Below, in pieces: positions 11,195 through 22,197 of a stretch of DNA of 41,431 nucleotides. Origin of the DNA: Ectocarpus siliculosus (lineage: Eukaryota > Sar > Phaeophyceae > Ectocarpales > Ectocarpaceae). The translations under genes and the position numbers were made by a program. The stretch lies in NCBI GenBank assembly GCA_000310025.1, contig FN649743.1, positions 1,960,598 through 2,002,028 on the forward strand, in the 5' to 3' direction. Numbering within the stretch: the first letter of the stretch is position 1; each line of letters begins with the position of its first letter. The notes beneath the pieces are model-generated. The model did no database searches. It was not told the DNA's origin and saw only the letters and a list, made by a program, of their open reading frames with translations.

Positions 11195-14100
11195 CTACCG
11201 GTTAGCCTTGGCCACGCGCTCGATCTCGTCCTTCTTCTTGATGGCGTAGGAGTTCGACGACCCGCGGGCGGCGTTGATGATCTCGTCGGCGAGGCACTCG
11301 GCGATGGTCTTGATGTTGCGGAAGGACGACTCGCGCGCGCCGGTGGTGATCAGGTACAGAGCCTGACAATAATAAGAAGCGGCCGCAGAAGAACGCGAGG
11401 AGAGAGAGGAAAGGTGTGACTTAACATACCACGCGAGGGAGGTCACGTTAACCTTGACCTTGCAGCACGCGATTGTAGCACCGTCGCCATGTTGACACAT
11501 TGGCGATATACATATATCGACAAAGCAACTCCGTCAATATGGCCTGAATTGGAAAAACAGCCAAAAAAAGAGGGTGTGAAGAAACGCGAGCAGTGTTTCG
11601 ACCAATTAAATTCTGGTTGTTGGGAGATAATTCACACGCGATTAAAAAAATATTTTGTGCGGCTTGCGCCAAACCTGGTGTGCCAATCTAAACCCCAAAC
11701 GAGACATTCTGCGCTCATCCCATGCGCAAGTACAACAAAAAAAAATTTCTGTCTCAAACAGACCACAGCGCCACATGGCACACGTGGCACCGCACTGGTA
11801 CAAACGTAGAATACCTGGTTCACGCGGCGGAAAGGCGAGAGGTCCACGGCCTGGCGCCGCACAACACCGGCGGATCCCACGCGCGTGGAGTCTTCCCGGG
11901 GCCCCGAGTTGATCACCGCATCCACGAGCACCTTCGAGGAGGAACAACAGTCAAGGGTTCCCAGAGTCAAGCACCGAGCGACGGAAGCAAATGTTAAAAC
12001 GTGCGTGTTTCGTGCAGAGGATTGGGTGTTTATTACGGTGGCGCTTTTAAAGCTTCGGGTTCACGCAAGCGGCGACGCGAACGAGGATGCAACGCTTGAA
12101 ACTTGGCGCGCCCTCTCTTGTCTCGAGGGACGCACTGTGGTTCTCAAGTCGGCCAAGAAAGAACTGAGATACACGTACTGCCATGCTGCCTTAATACTTA
12201 GGCGCCGTGATTTCGTTTGTTCAAGACTTGACGGGCACCATGAGAACGATGGCCATTGCGTGCCTTCTATATAACATCTGACGCGCCGGGTGGGCAACCA
12301 CTTTCACACACAATCGGGTCCGAAACGTCGGAGTTGCTGGGATATACGTATTTGGGGGGTGTTGCTCATCACAACCTGTGGGAAACGGCATGTGGGAACG
12401 TCGAGAGAGCGGGTCGAACCGTGAGAAGCGGAAAAAGTCTCTCGACACACTGTGGATGTTACCACCTAACGAGACAAATCCCTTTTCTATGGGGTTTCCA
12501 CATCAAAACCGTAAACAGGGTGCCGTGGCTGCTTTTCGTCAGCCGTGTGAAACTTGCTCATGGTGCTCTGATTGGGACGTCCTTCTTAAGCATTACATCA
12601 AAGCTCGGGGACAACGCGCTATCTTTGCCTCGGCACCGTTGGCCAACGCGTATCCACCAAGAACAGCACTGCAGTGGCACTGGAACAGCAACTACGGTCA
12701 CGGGGCGAGGAATATGTTTCTTGAGCAAGCTCATGGGGTTCCAGCGCGTGCTTGGAACTCTATCCTGCAAATGGTTCCCCACCAGCTTGGTCACACGCTC
12801 GCAGTTGCTCCTCGAATTGCCGTCACACTCTATCGCGATGCGATGCGAAAACAAAGACATGGGCGAAGTTGTACGCAGAAGCTACAGCTTCGTCGTTCAA
12901 AGTGCAGATTGCCAGGCCACAAAGAAATTATTCCACGCATGTAGCTGCACGGAAAAAGGAAGGCCGAGAAAACGAATCCTGCGTTGGCCGAACTTTCCTC
13001 TCGTGTCACCCCCGGCTGGTGCGCTCGCAACTGCTGTACCGAAAAGGTGTCAGAACCGCAGTATTTGATTTTTGGTCGTCCCTGTTTTTCTGGACGTCGG
13101 CCCTTACACGTGCAAGGACTGACGTCCAAAAAGACAGCGATTACAAAACAAAAAACAACAACGTGTAAGGCCTGACGTCCAGAAAAACAGGAATGACAAA
13201 AGAAAGAGAGGCATTTGGGTGGGGAAGGACTGATGTCCAGAAAACAAAGGGATGAACTAAAAAAAAAAGATTACGCTCACCTGGACGGGGTTCTGGTCGG
13301 TGAGGAGGTGGATGATCTCCAGGGTGTGCTTGACGATGCGGGCTGCCATGAGCTTCTTGCCGCTGTTGCGGCCCTTGCGCATCAAGGCGCAGCAAAGGCG
13401 CTCCACGATGGGGCACTGGTTGACGTCGATGTCGATGGTGAGATCGGAACAAGCACACGCGTTTTGATTTCAGTCAGCCGGACAGCGGTGAATATTACCG
13501 TTGACGTTGTGTGGGTTGGGTTTTGTGTCTTGCCACAATACATACCATGGACTTTGATTCTTCGGCGGGCATATCGTATCATATGGGACGGTGAAAATTG
13601 AAAATTCAGCAGTGAGGGTAACGACTGACGAAGGGATCAACACGGCACGTATCGCCGTCGCAAGAGCACGGGGAGTTGATTGGAGAACCACAGCACGATA
13701 GCCATGAAGGCGGCTGCAACACTATACCATCGAACTGAGGCACAAGCCAGAGGGTCAGGGAGGGGGGTGGCTGCGCAGCAAAGGGTACAACAGTTGTAGC
13801 TGACCCCCCCCAAAGATCGCCGACACAACGGTTGAACCTGAAACGACGACGAGATGCCTCGTCCGCGCAATCACAAAGCTACGCCGCAGCTGAACCAACG
13901 CGTGTTTGACTTGCCGCTTCAGCACCGCAAAGCCAAGCACCACAAACCAAGATACGCCGGTGATTGAGCGGCCAGAAACGAAGGTAGGATCGGCAAAAAG
14001 CAGCAAAAGGCCAAGCACCATAAACCAATAAAGACCGGGGATTGAAGAGGCAACAAGGAGGATCGACAAGAAAAATGAAGGCTGACAGGGAGGCAGGCAC

Positions 14101-15933
14101 TGCTATCTTATAATACTCACGGTGGCCTTGCGGAAGCGTTTCTTCTGGTAGCGGCCGGCCGTGTGGGGAAGGTAGGTAGCGTACTTGCCCTTCACCGCGA
14201 TGTAGTCCTCCAGGGAGATGTCGCGGATCTCGATGTCGTCGAAGGTCCTGACGAAACACAGAACGCGCATTGATACAAAAGTACCAAGATTTGGAGAAAA
14301 CTGGTTGGACGTTGCGGGCGACGGGCCTAAAACATACAAGTGATTGTTTTACTTCCTCAAGCGGTTTGCAGACAAGACGGCATGCGGATTGTCCCAGCCA
14401 TGCCGTGCGGTTTCCATGTTTCCATCGTCGCAAGGAACGGGAGTGAATTTGGCCAACGCGCCGTTAATAGGAAAGAGATAGCGAGGAGGGCGTGAGAGAG
14501 ACTGGAGGAGAGAGAGAGAAATGTAGGGAAAACAGCCGGTGGTGGACAGCTGAAAAATGCAACATAGTAGAAGATGGCGGCGACGGTATCGCCGGTGCTT
14601 CGGTGGGAGGGCATCGCGTCTTGGCACACCCAAGACCTCGGTGCTTATCCTTATCCCGTGATGATTTGTGTGCGTCCTTCATTCACGAAAAAGACGAGTC
14701 TGAAACGGCTCTAGCTTTGAACGAGTACATCTCCTCGTTTAAGGCCTAGTGTCAAGGAATCACATCGGCAACCTGCGTGATGTGCTCATCAACTGGCAAC
14801 CACAAACAAGTCGACTTGGAACGGAGGTGATGTGTGTGCAAAAAACAACAAACATAAAAATATCAGGCGTTGATGACACGTGCGATATGCATAATTTACA
14901 TGCACAGATGTCTATGCATACGAGTCGCGCTGTTGCTCAGTTTTGGGGTTGGTTGACTTTTTTGGAACAGAACTTTAGGCGTGTAACGGGTGTGCAGGAG
15001 GTGTTTCGGCTGCTCCATGACGTGCAACGCGGATCGAGCGGATTGATACGAAGGAACAATCGAGTTGAGGAGACATGCAATCTCCTTCGACCAATCCGCG
15101 CGCAATGAGCAGCGGCATCCAAATCTCAAATCCCCGATATATTGGAGGACAAGTGGGTGTGTTAGAGTGAAAGCGAGAATATCTCTACATCCATTTCCAC
15201 ACATGCAAAAAAAACGACCAAAGGCAAGGCTGTACAGGACATAGGGTGTGCCGTTGCGAACGATTGCGAACCCTGCAGTAGACAACAACGACACAGCAGC
15301 CGTGAGCCGTGGAAGGCAGGTACTCCTATTGTCGTCCATGCAAAGAGCGCGGTGATTTGCTCCCACCAAAACACTCGTTTTTCATGGAGAAACAACCTGG
15401 GGAGGACAAGTTGTAGGGAGAAAACTCATCACAAGGCCAACTAGCCAGAGAATTGCAACAAGTATCTCGTGATCTCCGCCAGCAAACCACGGTTCCGCCA
15501 TGGGCATATGTAGCATAACCGACATCCATCATCTCTGGCCCCCACGGCCGCACCGCCGCCGTCCGCAATGCCTCTGCGAGAGGTTGTGTGTGACTTTTGA
15601 CGGCAACGAAGAAGCAGGCGTGGATGAATCCCAACCTAACACACGCCAAGGTATACAACAGCAACGTCCTTGCAAACGCTATGCGTAGAACGATGCCGAT
15701 GCAGCCAGCAAACAGCAACACCCGGGTCGGGGAGCAGCAGCCCAGCTCTCACGTCGAAATCCAGCGGTACACTCTCACCACTTATTGAAGAGCTGCACGT
15801 CCGAGATGCCGGACTCCTCGACCGCCAACGGCGCGTCCACCTCCGTCTCGACCCACCCATCGGTGGCACCGGCGTCGTCAGCCACCACGGGCTCTCCTCC
15901 ATCCCATCCGTCGGGGTTCAGTTCGGTGGCCAT
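11195..15933 (-). CDS. RPS5: 40S ribosomal protein S5 (uS7), 5 exons, complete
   Basis: Cytosolic small-subunit protein that binds the 3' major domain of 18S rRNA in the ribosome head, near the E site. Exons in transcription order: 15779-15933, 14121-14247, 13281-13415, 11815-11931, 11195-11362. Phases match at every junction; the first splits a Trp codon (LFNKW then TFDDIEI). The product is 233 residues. Diagnostic stretches are [81 protein letters not shown] and [18 protein letters not shown], covering the whole uS7 domain. The first ~45 residues form an acidic, variable N-terminal extension, as is usual in eukaryotic S5. The start is the ATG at 15933, which opens the only frame joining exon 2. 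Intron sizes are 1531, 705, 1349 and 452 bases. Confidence 0.97.
11932..13280 (-). other. RPS5 third intron, with long antisense open frame and inverted repeat
   Basis: This 1349-base intron holds an open frame of about 270 codons on the opposite strand (12256-13068), overlapped by a second open frame in another phase. Neither resembles a family I know. Near the 5' end of the intron is the 31-bp inverted repeat at 13081-13191. Confidence 0.6.
13081..13191. repeat. 31-bp near-perfect inverted repeat with GACGTCC motifs
   Basis: Arms 13081-13111 and 13161-13191 match over 31 bases with two mismatches near the middle, around a 49-base loop. The arm begins CCTGTTTTTCTGGACGTC. A third, direct-oriented version of the motif (GGACTGACGTCCAAAAAGACA) lies in the loop and a fourth lies outside at 13224-13245. 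Confidence 0.85.
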
Positions 15934-16722
15934 GTTTGTTCCGGCGTACGGGGAAGGGACGCTGGGGGGATGATGGCTACCTCGCGGCCACGAACACAGC
16001 GGGGCTCCGTAAAATTGTTCACAAAAGTAGGAAGTACGGTGGTACAGGTAGTATTATCCGCGATGCCCCTGCCTGCAAGAGTCTTGTTGCAAAGTCCAGA
16101 CGCAGACAGAGAGCTACGGGGCCAGCCGAAACAAAGCAAGGCCATGCATGTCGCAGTGGGTGGAAGGTGCTCAAGGAGCGCCGCTGTGAGGTTCCTTGGA
16201 TTGCGCAGCGGGGATGCTATCGAGAGTGTGCGATGGGGCTCTGGTGCCGTTTCCCAAGTGAGTTGTTTGCCCATATGCGGCTACAGCAACAACAGCAGTT
16301 AGACGGCCTACAACAAGCAGCAGACCACCTGGGCGCAAGCATGCTGTGGGTCGTCGATGCCATTGTGCCGGCAGGGGTGAACATGCACGAGCTTGTTCTA
16401 TTCGGTGTGCACCATTGGATGTGTGGCTTGTGTCTTTAGGGGCGAAAAATTCCAGGTAAAAAATTGGGATGTTTGGTGCGTCCACTGCGGTTTGCCTCTG
16501 CTGTGTCTCAACACATGAAGCAGCAGCAGGTGCGGCACACGGCGGACAGCAAGCAGTCAGTGCGTTGTTGCCGGTAAGGGCGACGACGGCCGGTACATTT
16601 CTTCACCTAGCGTTTGGTTCAAAGCAGATGTCGAATAATAATCAACGTGACGATGTAACCCTTGTTCTGTACAGCAATAGCATGTGTAATCGTCTATTAT
16701 ACCGCCGTATGTTCTTCAGGAT
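15934..16722. other. RPS5 upstream region, no supported gene
   Basis: It must contain the RPS5 promoter and 5' UTR. I see no clear TATA box or coding exon. A CAGCAACAACAG-rich patch lies near 16285-16320. Confidence 0.5.
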
Positions 16723-16866
16723 ACAGCAGCAGTCAAGAGAAAAGAGCAGCAACAGCAGTCGAGGAACGCTGTGTACCGTATCTAGCATAAAGTACACAGC
16801 AGTAGTCAAGAGAAAAGAGCAGCAACAGCAGTCGAGGAACGCTGTGTATCGTATCTAGCATAAAGT
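16723..16866. repeat. 73-bp tandem repeat, two near-identical copies
   Basis: The unit runs from ACAGCAG.AGTCAAGAGAA to GTATCTAGCATAAAGT. The second copy starts 73 bases after the first and differs at only about two positions. It ends immediately before the PPR-like relic. Confidence 0.93.
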
Positions 16867-16869
16867 CAC

Positions 16870-17035
16870 CCAACTTGTTGTCTTCTCAATCTAACTGGTG
16901 CATCGCATCGAACATGTCTACACCGAATATTGTCGTCGATTGGCGCCGAGAACAAATAACCGAGTTGTAGCTGACCACGTCTGGCGACACGCCCAGCTTG
17001 GCCATTTCCCTCAGGAGCGACAGGGAAAGCTCCCA
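16870..17035 (-). pseudogene. Orphan pentatricopeptide-repeat (PPR) exon or relic
   Basis: Reading leftward from a good acceptor (CAG ending at 17036), the first residues WELSLSLLREMAKLGVSPDV followed by VSYNSVI match one PPR motif. This is the RNA-binding helical repeat of organelle RNA-processing proteins. The following residues (CSRRQSTTIFG...) no longer fit the next PPR helix, and the frame stops near 16887. No further PPR motif is readable on either side within 2 kb. It therefore looks like a fragment left from a larger PPR gene, where exons often begin at this Trp. An unrecognised divergent gene is possible but less likely. Confidence 0.55.
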
Positions 17036-17824
17036 CTGGTGAGAGTATTTTAGACACACACACAGAGACAAGATATATACCCATCTCCAATTTTTAGCAT
17101 CACCCCCCCCCCCGCGCGCGCTTGTGTGTGGTACTGCTGTGGACCGCGACCGTTGCTTGCGTAGAGCGGTTCCAAGTGAGTGCCTACATCCTGAAAAAAA
17201 CGTCGCTTGCAATGCACCGTGGCACTGCCGCCGTCCGCTGAGCTGGGTGTTTCTAGTCCGGACATGAGCTAATTTTCACGTCCAGTCGTGTTTTTTTTTT
17301 TCTCGGCCGTGCCGGCTGGCTCGTCAATGAAGACACGCTTTTATCGGCAGTGGTTGTCTTCGGCGGCTGAAACAATGCAAGGACTCGTTGTAACCCACGG
17401 GCTCCACTACTGCCTGTCAGAGTAGGCGGCGTGGAAGAAGAGATCGTGCAAGCCTGCTGTGAACGCCCATGCGCGCACACCCCTTGCCCCACCCCCCGCC
17501 AACATGCCCACATTGGCAGCGACATGTTGGTGGGTATCGGAGCTGGGGTATCGAGCCAGACTTGCGAAAGCGTACTGTAGTTGCAAGGGATACCCTCGAC
17601 ACCCTTTTTGGTGCTGATGAACGAGCTTCGTTCCAGACACCCGCTAGGTACCCTCCTGCTTTCTCGGGGTGTGGTATGCATGCAAAGTATCGATACATAG
17701 CGTTGGATGGAGAGAATATCCCCGTCTATCACTGCCGATGGGACACCGACGGTTTGCTGGTTTCTCTCCACTCTCTGCTGACGTTCAGCCCCATCTCTTT
17801 TCGTCCTGCTTCCTTTCTCCCTCC

Positions 17825-20800
17825 ATGTTCAGCATCATCTTTTTTCGTCGTCTGCGCGGGGTGAGGGAGGCCCTGACGACAGCACCACAAAGGCCAGAAA
17901 CAGGTGAGGAGAGATGTCCATTCGGAGAGACAGAGGGTAGAGTGCACCCGCCAAGTTGCGGGAGAACACCCCAAGTTGGTGTGCTCGGAATCGTACCTGG
18001 CGACCGTGGCACGTGGTGGGGATAATACAAGTCGAGAGTGGAAGGAAAGGAATCATACCATCGTCAACAACGACAAGAACGTCATGTACCCCATCAACAG
18101 CACCATAACCACCACCACCACCACCACCACCACCGACAAAACCAAACAACAACAACAACAACATCAACACCAACGGCTGATATCAACGTCAAACGACAAA
18201 AAATCGCCCTCGTGTCTCAGGGCGAGGGCGCAAGAGTGGGCGACCGACGACCAGCGGAGCAGCCGGTGGCGGTCCGGCGGGAGGTATCAGAAGTCCAGGA
18301 CCGGCAGTCAGAAGAAGCGCGACAAGACCTGGCAGAACTCGGACCCCCACGAGGTACAGCACCAAACAAGACAGTGAGGGCACACGAAGGATATATATTT
18401 CCTTAATTTTGCACAACTAGGTGTCTCTAGAGGGCCTGGAAAAGGGGGGGGGGGGGTACTCCAGAACCAAGTGGACAAGGAAACAACAAGGCGTGTATTT
18501 CTTTTCCTCGAAACTACTATTTACACGACTGGTTTGATTTTCGGTGCGAGCTTTGTGTTGGGTAGGCGTCGTTGTCAGTTTTTTTTCGTGCACCCTTGAG
18601 GAATATAGCAAAGTTCATGGCGTTTCGCAGTATTACAGCAGCGAAGTGGGGTTTGGAGAGTGGATTGGCACCAAAACTTGCTGCTGTCTGGTTGAACGAG
18701 AGAGAGAAGGGAGGGGGATGTGTGGATCCCTCCCTCCCCTTCCAGCGGTGTCAATCGATCTGGCCAAGCGCAAGTGTGTTAAGTCTCGCAGCAGAGACGG
18801 AGCTTAATACTATGAGGTAGAACACGCAACCTTACCTTCCGTCTTCCCACGGTGGTTCGAGACACACTTTTGATCAGCACCGTTGTGAGTTTGGCCGCCC
18901 GTATGAACAGGCACAACTTCCCTGTCGACCCTGCACGCCGCAACACGGACTATGTCGACCAAGACACGTGGTGCTCGTTCCGACGACACATCCGCTGCAT
19001 CACTCCCCCCCCCCCCCCGCACACACGCACCCAGACCATGTACGATCCCTCTACATGATATTCCTGCCGAAGGTAAAATCACAAGCCAAACGCCGGAGTT
19101 TTTGACGGTTACACGCGCTCGCGCCTTTGTCGTGTTTTTCTGTTTGCATCACCGTCCGCTGCTGCGGCAGGATCTGTGCCGCATCAAGTGGGAACCTGAT
19201 CCCGACCAGCTGCCTAGCAACTGGTTCCGAGGACACATCCCGGACATGATCAAGTGCAAGATGTTCGACCTCTGGCAGGCGGACCCTGAGAAGAATACTG
19301 CGATGGTGCGTGACGAGGGGCTAGGGGGCTAGGGGTTAGGTTAGGGAGGCGTCAAGACAGGCGGACATGGACGTATTTTGTACGATGAAGTCGGACACAG
19401 ACGTAGCATATACGGAGGGCGACCGACGGCAATTCAGGCACAGAAGAATGCGAGAACGAGAGAGAGAGAGACAGACAGAGAGGGAGAGACACAGAAAGAT
19501 GGAACAGACAACGACAGACTGAGAGACGGACAAACAGACTAGAGATACGAGAGATTTGCCACAGAAGCAGACAACGGCAGTGGTAGGCAGACGTATACAC
19601 GGCAGTGACCGGTTTCTTTCAAGCTCTAGGGCGTGTACTAACGTTCTAGACCAAAAGAGGAACCGGGAAGAGGAGACTCGGAATTCCCTGTTTCTTGTTC
19701 CATGTCGTTGTGTCCTAACCATACCACATGCCACAGCATTCAGGCACGGAACACGGAACATTTCAGCGCGCGAGTGCGGCCCGCAGGTACGCCGAGGCAA
19801 CAAATGCAACCATAGGATGCAGAAAGACGAGTGGGGGGTAGAGGAAGGATGAGTGGTGTAGGTTTTGATGGAAGGTGTTGACGAGCGCACATCAAACACG
19901 TGTGCTAGGTATCGGCTAGAACAGGCAGTGCTCGTCGTGCGACCCGCACCCTCGAGAGTGCTCTTTGGGTTGTGGTCAACGGCAGCTTGCCGCTCTCTTT
20001 GGCACGCGGTCTTCCCCAATACCACGGCTACACGAGAGAGCATCCGCCGCCTTTTTTTTTGCGTGCGAGACAACTGATGATGGTGGCAATGCCTATTCCG
20101 CTTGAACCGGTACAGCAGTGGCATTCAGCCCCTGTAGCAGCCACGTGCCCGAGAGTGATCACACACATCCCACCACGTACTGAATCGCCACCGACGAGTC
20201 CGTGTTCCACGTTCTCTATCGTCTGTTGGCTAATTTTAATGAGCTTGTTCCCCACATATGGTGGTGCGGCGCAATTACCCAAAACAGGGAGCCTGGCGGG
20301 TGGACTACTGCTTCCAGGATGGTTATTTAGTGTGGCTGGCCAATCAGACAATCATTCCGAGTTCCCTGTTCCCCGTTGTGGGAAGGGGCGTTAGTACACA
20401 CCCTACCGTAGACCGGCTACACCACACACAAGAACACACGCCCGGTAGACATCGTTTAGTCTTCGAATAGGTCAACCCACCCGGCGGCGTCGTTTCCGGA
20501 AAAACAGGCTCTGTGGCATCTTTCGCATACATGTCCTGTTGCTTGGCCTGTCGATGTGACCGCACACCTTCATCTTTTCGGGAACGTTTTTGAGGCCAGC
20601 CTTGTGCGGTGGTGCGCCAACCGAGTGCGGTGGTCTGCTGCGGGAGGGGGTAGTGGTGTGTACCTCTAACTCACAGAGGCGTGTTTCTTTGTAGGCAACC
20701 TTACCACGGCAGTCTTGTCTGTTGTCTTCGCAGGCGACCTACGGCGGTATATTCTGGTCTTGGCCGCCGTATGTGTCCACTCTGCTCTTGAGAAGGAAAC

Positions 20801-22166
20801 CTCGGCGATGGAGTGGGGGGTATCAGTCAGGGAAAGTCAAGGATGACCCTCGTTTGGGTTGTGTTGTTGCCGGCTCTATCTGGCGCAAGCTAGCCTGGAG
20901 CGTCCACCTTTCCATTCTTGTGTTTTTCCTTTCTCAACGCACGGAGTTGTTTGTGGCGTTGGTTTTTGCTGTTTCCGTTTGCTTGGAAGCGGGCGTGCTG
21001 GGGTTTTGCAGGCTTGTTGCTAATGCCTTGCCTTCCCTCCCACCACCGTGCTCTTTTCTTGTCCCTTTCGCGTGCCCCTCTCCCCGCCAGCTCTTACCTC
21101 GTACCATGCGGTCGTTGCTGATAGCCTTTCCACCGCCCGTGCCCCGCCGCCGATGCTTTTTTCGCCAGGCCCTGGCAAAGCAGTTCGGATTGCCATACCT
21201 AGACGTGCAGGCCATCCTGACCCTCAAGATCAAGGCCAAGGAGAACGTGGAGACGATTGAGGGGTGAGACAGGTTTGACTGTCAGGTCAGGGGCTTGGTG
21301 CTTATCTCAATACACCCAAGGCTTGGGGGGTGTTTTTGGTGCCTCTCGTTTGTGACTGTCACGTGCGCGTCGCTTCGGCTCATGAGCTCGAGGTTTCTTA
21401 GATTTTGTTTCCCTTGAGCCCAAACACACGTGCGTCGTCACGGGCTCGATCGATGACGGGAAGGCAAAGAGTCCTGTGTGGTGTACTGGCGCACAAGGAG
21501 CACGCCGTGCTCGCTTTGTAAGCTACCCCCTCCATGACCGTTGTTCCCCTCCGTTCCCCTCCTCCCTGGCGTTCGTACGTGACGACACCGACCGTCCCGT
21601 AAACACGCACGCACATTACTCACCAGGCTCAAGCGTGCTTGCGTTTTAGGCCGTGATGATTTTCGGCACATACACGCCCGTCCGTGAATTCGACTGCTGC
21701 TCTTTTGGATAGTGTTTCTTTAGCACGATCTCTCCATTGGTGTGTCGACCTTTGAGCTTGGGTGTGTAGGTATGATATAAAGACGAGGCATATCTCTGTC
21801 TGACCATCCGTATGCATTCACGTTTGCGAGTGTTCTATTCGATTCCTGGGGCGAGAGGATGTCCTACTGCCTGTCTGTCCCATGAAGGTGTTTACTTTGC
21901 TCTGAGAACACACCTGTACATGGAAAAACCTTGTTTAACTTACCCGCTCTGTTCCCCGGGACGGCGGCGTTCGCTCCAAAAACCGGTCGGTTACATCCGA
22001 TCGATCGATCGATTTTCAGGTACGAGATCTACCCGGAGATCGAGGAGATCTTCACGGAGCGCAAGGAAGCCTACATCGAGGAGCTGGCGCAACACTACGG
22101 CCAGGATATACCCTTCATCTACGAGCACTGCCCGGACATGTGAGGAGCGGTTGTCGCGCGAAACTT

Positions 22167-22197
<31 letters not shown>

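Noticed and set aside
14248-15778. Possible C/D-box snoRNA in the first RPS5 intron
   Set aside because: Ribosomal protein introns often host snoRNAs, but I found no RTGATGA and CTGA pair at proper spacing on the transcribed strand.
19316-19350. Telomere-like GGGTTAGGTTAGGG run
   Set aside because: Only about two degenerate units, inside an intron; not a telomeric array.
19336-20124. 262-codon antisense open frame in an intron
   Set aside because: It is driven by GA/CT low-complexity sequence, is Ser/Leu/Cys biased, and lies wholly inside an intron with no recognisable domain.
20750-20880. Possible extra exon (ATYGGIFWSWPPYV...) after an acceptor near 20752
   Set aside because: Exons at 19171-19305 and 21169-21263 join directly in phase and give a continuous helix-turn-helix segment, so no exon is needed between them.
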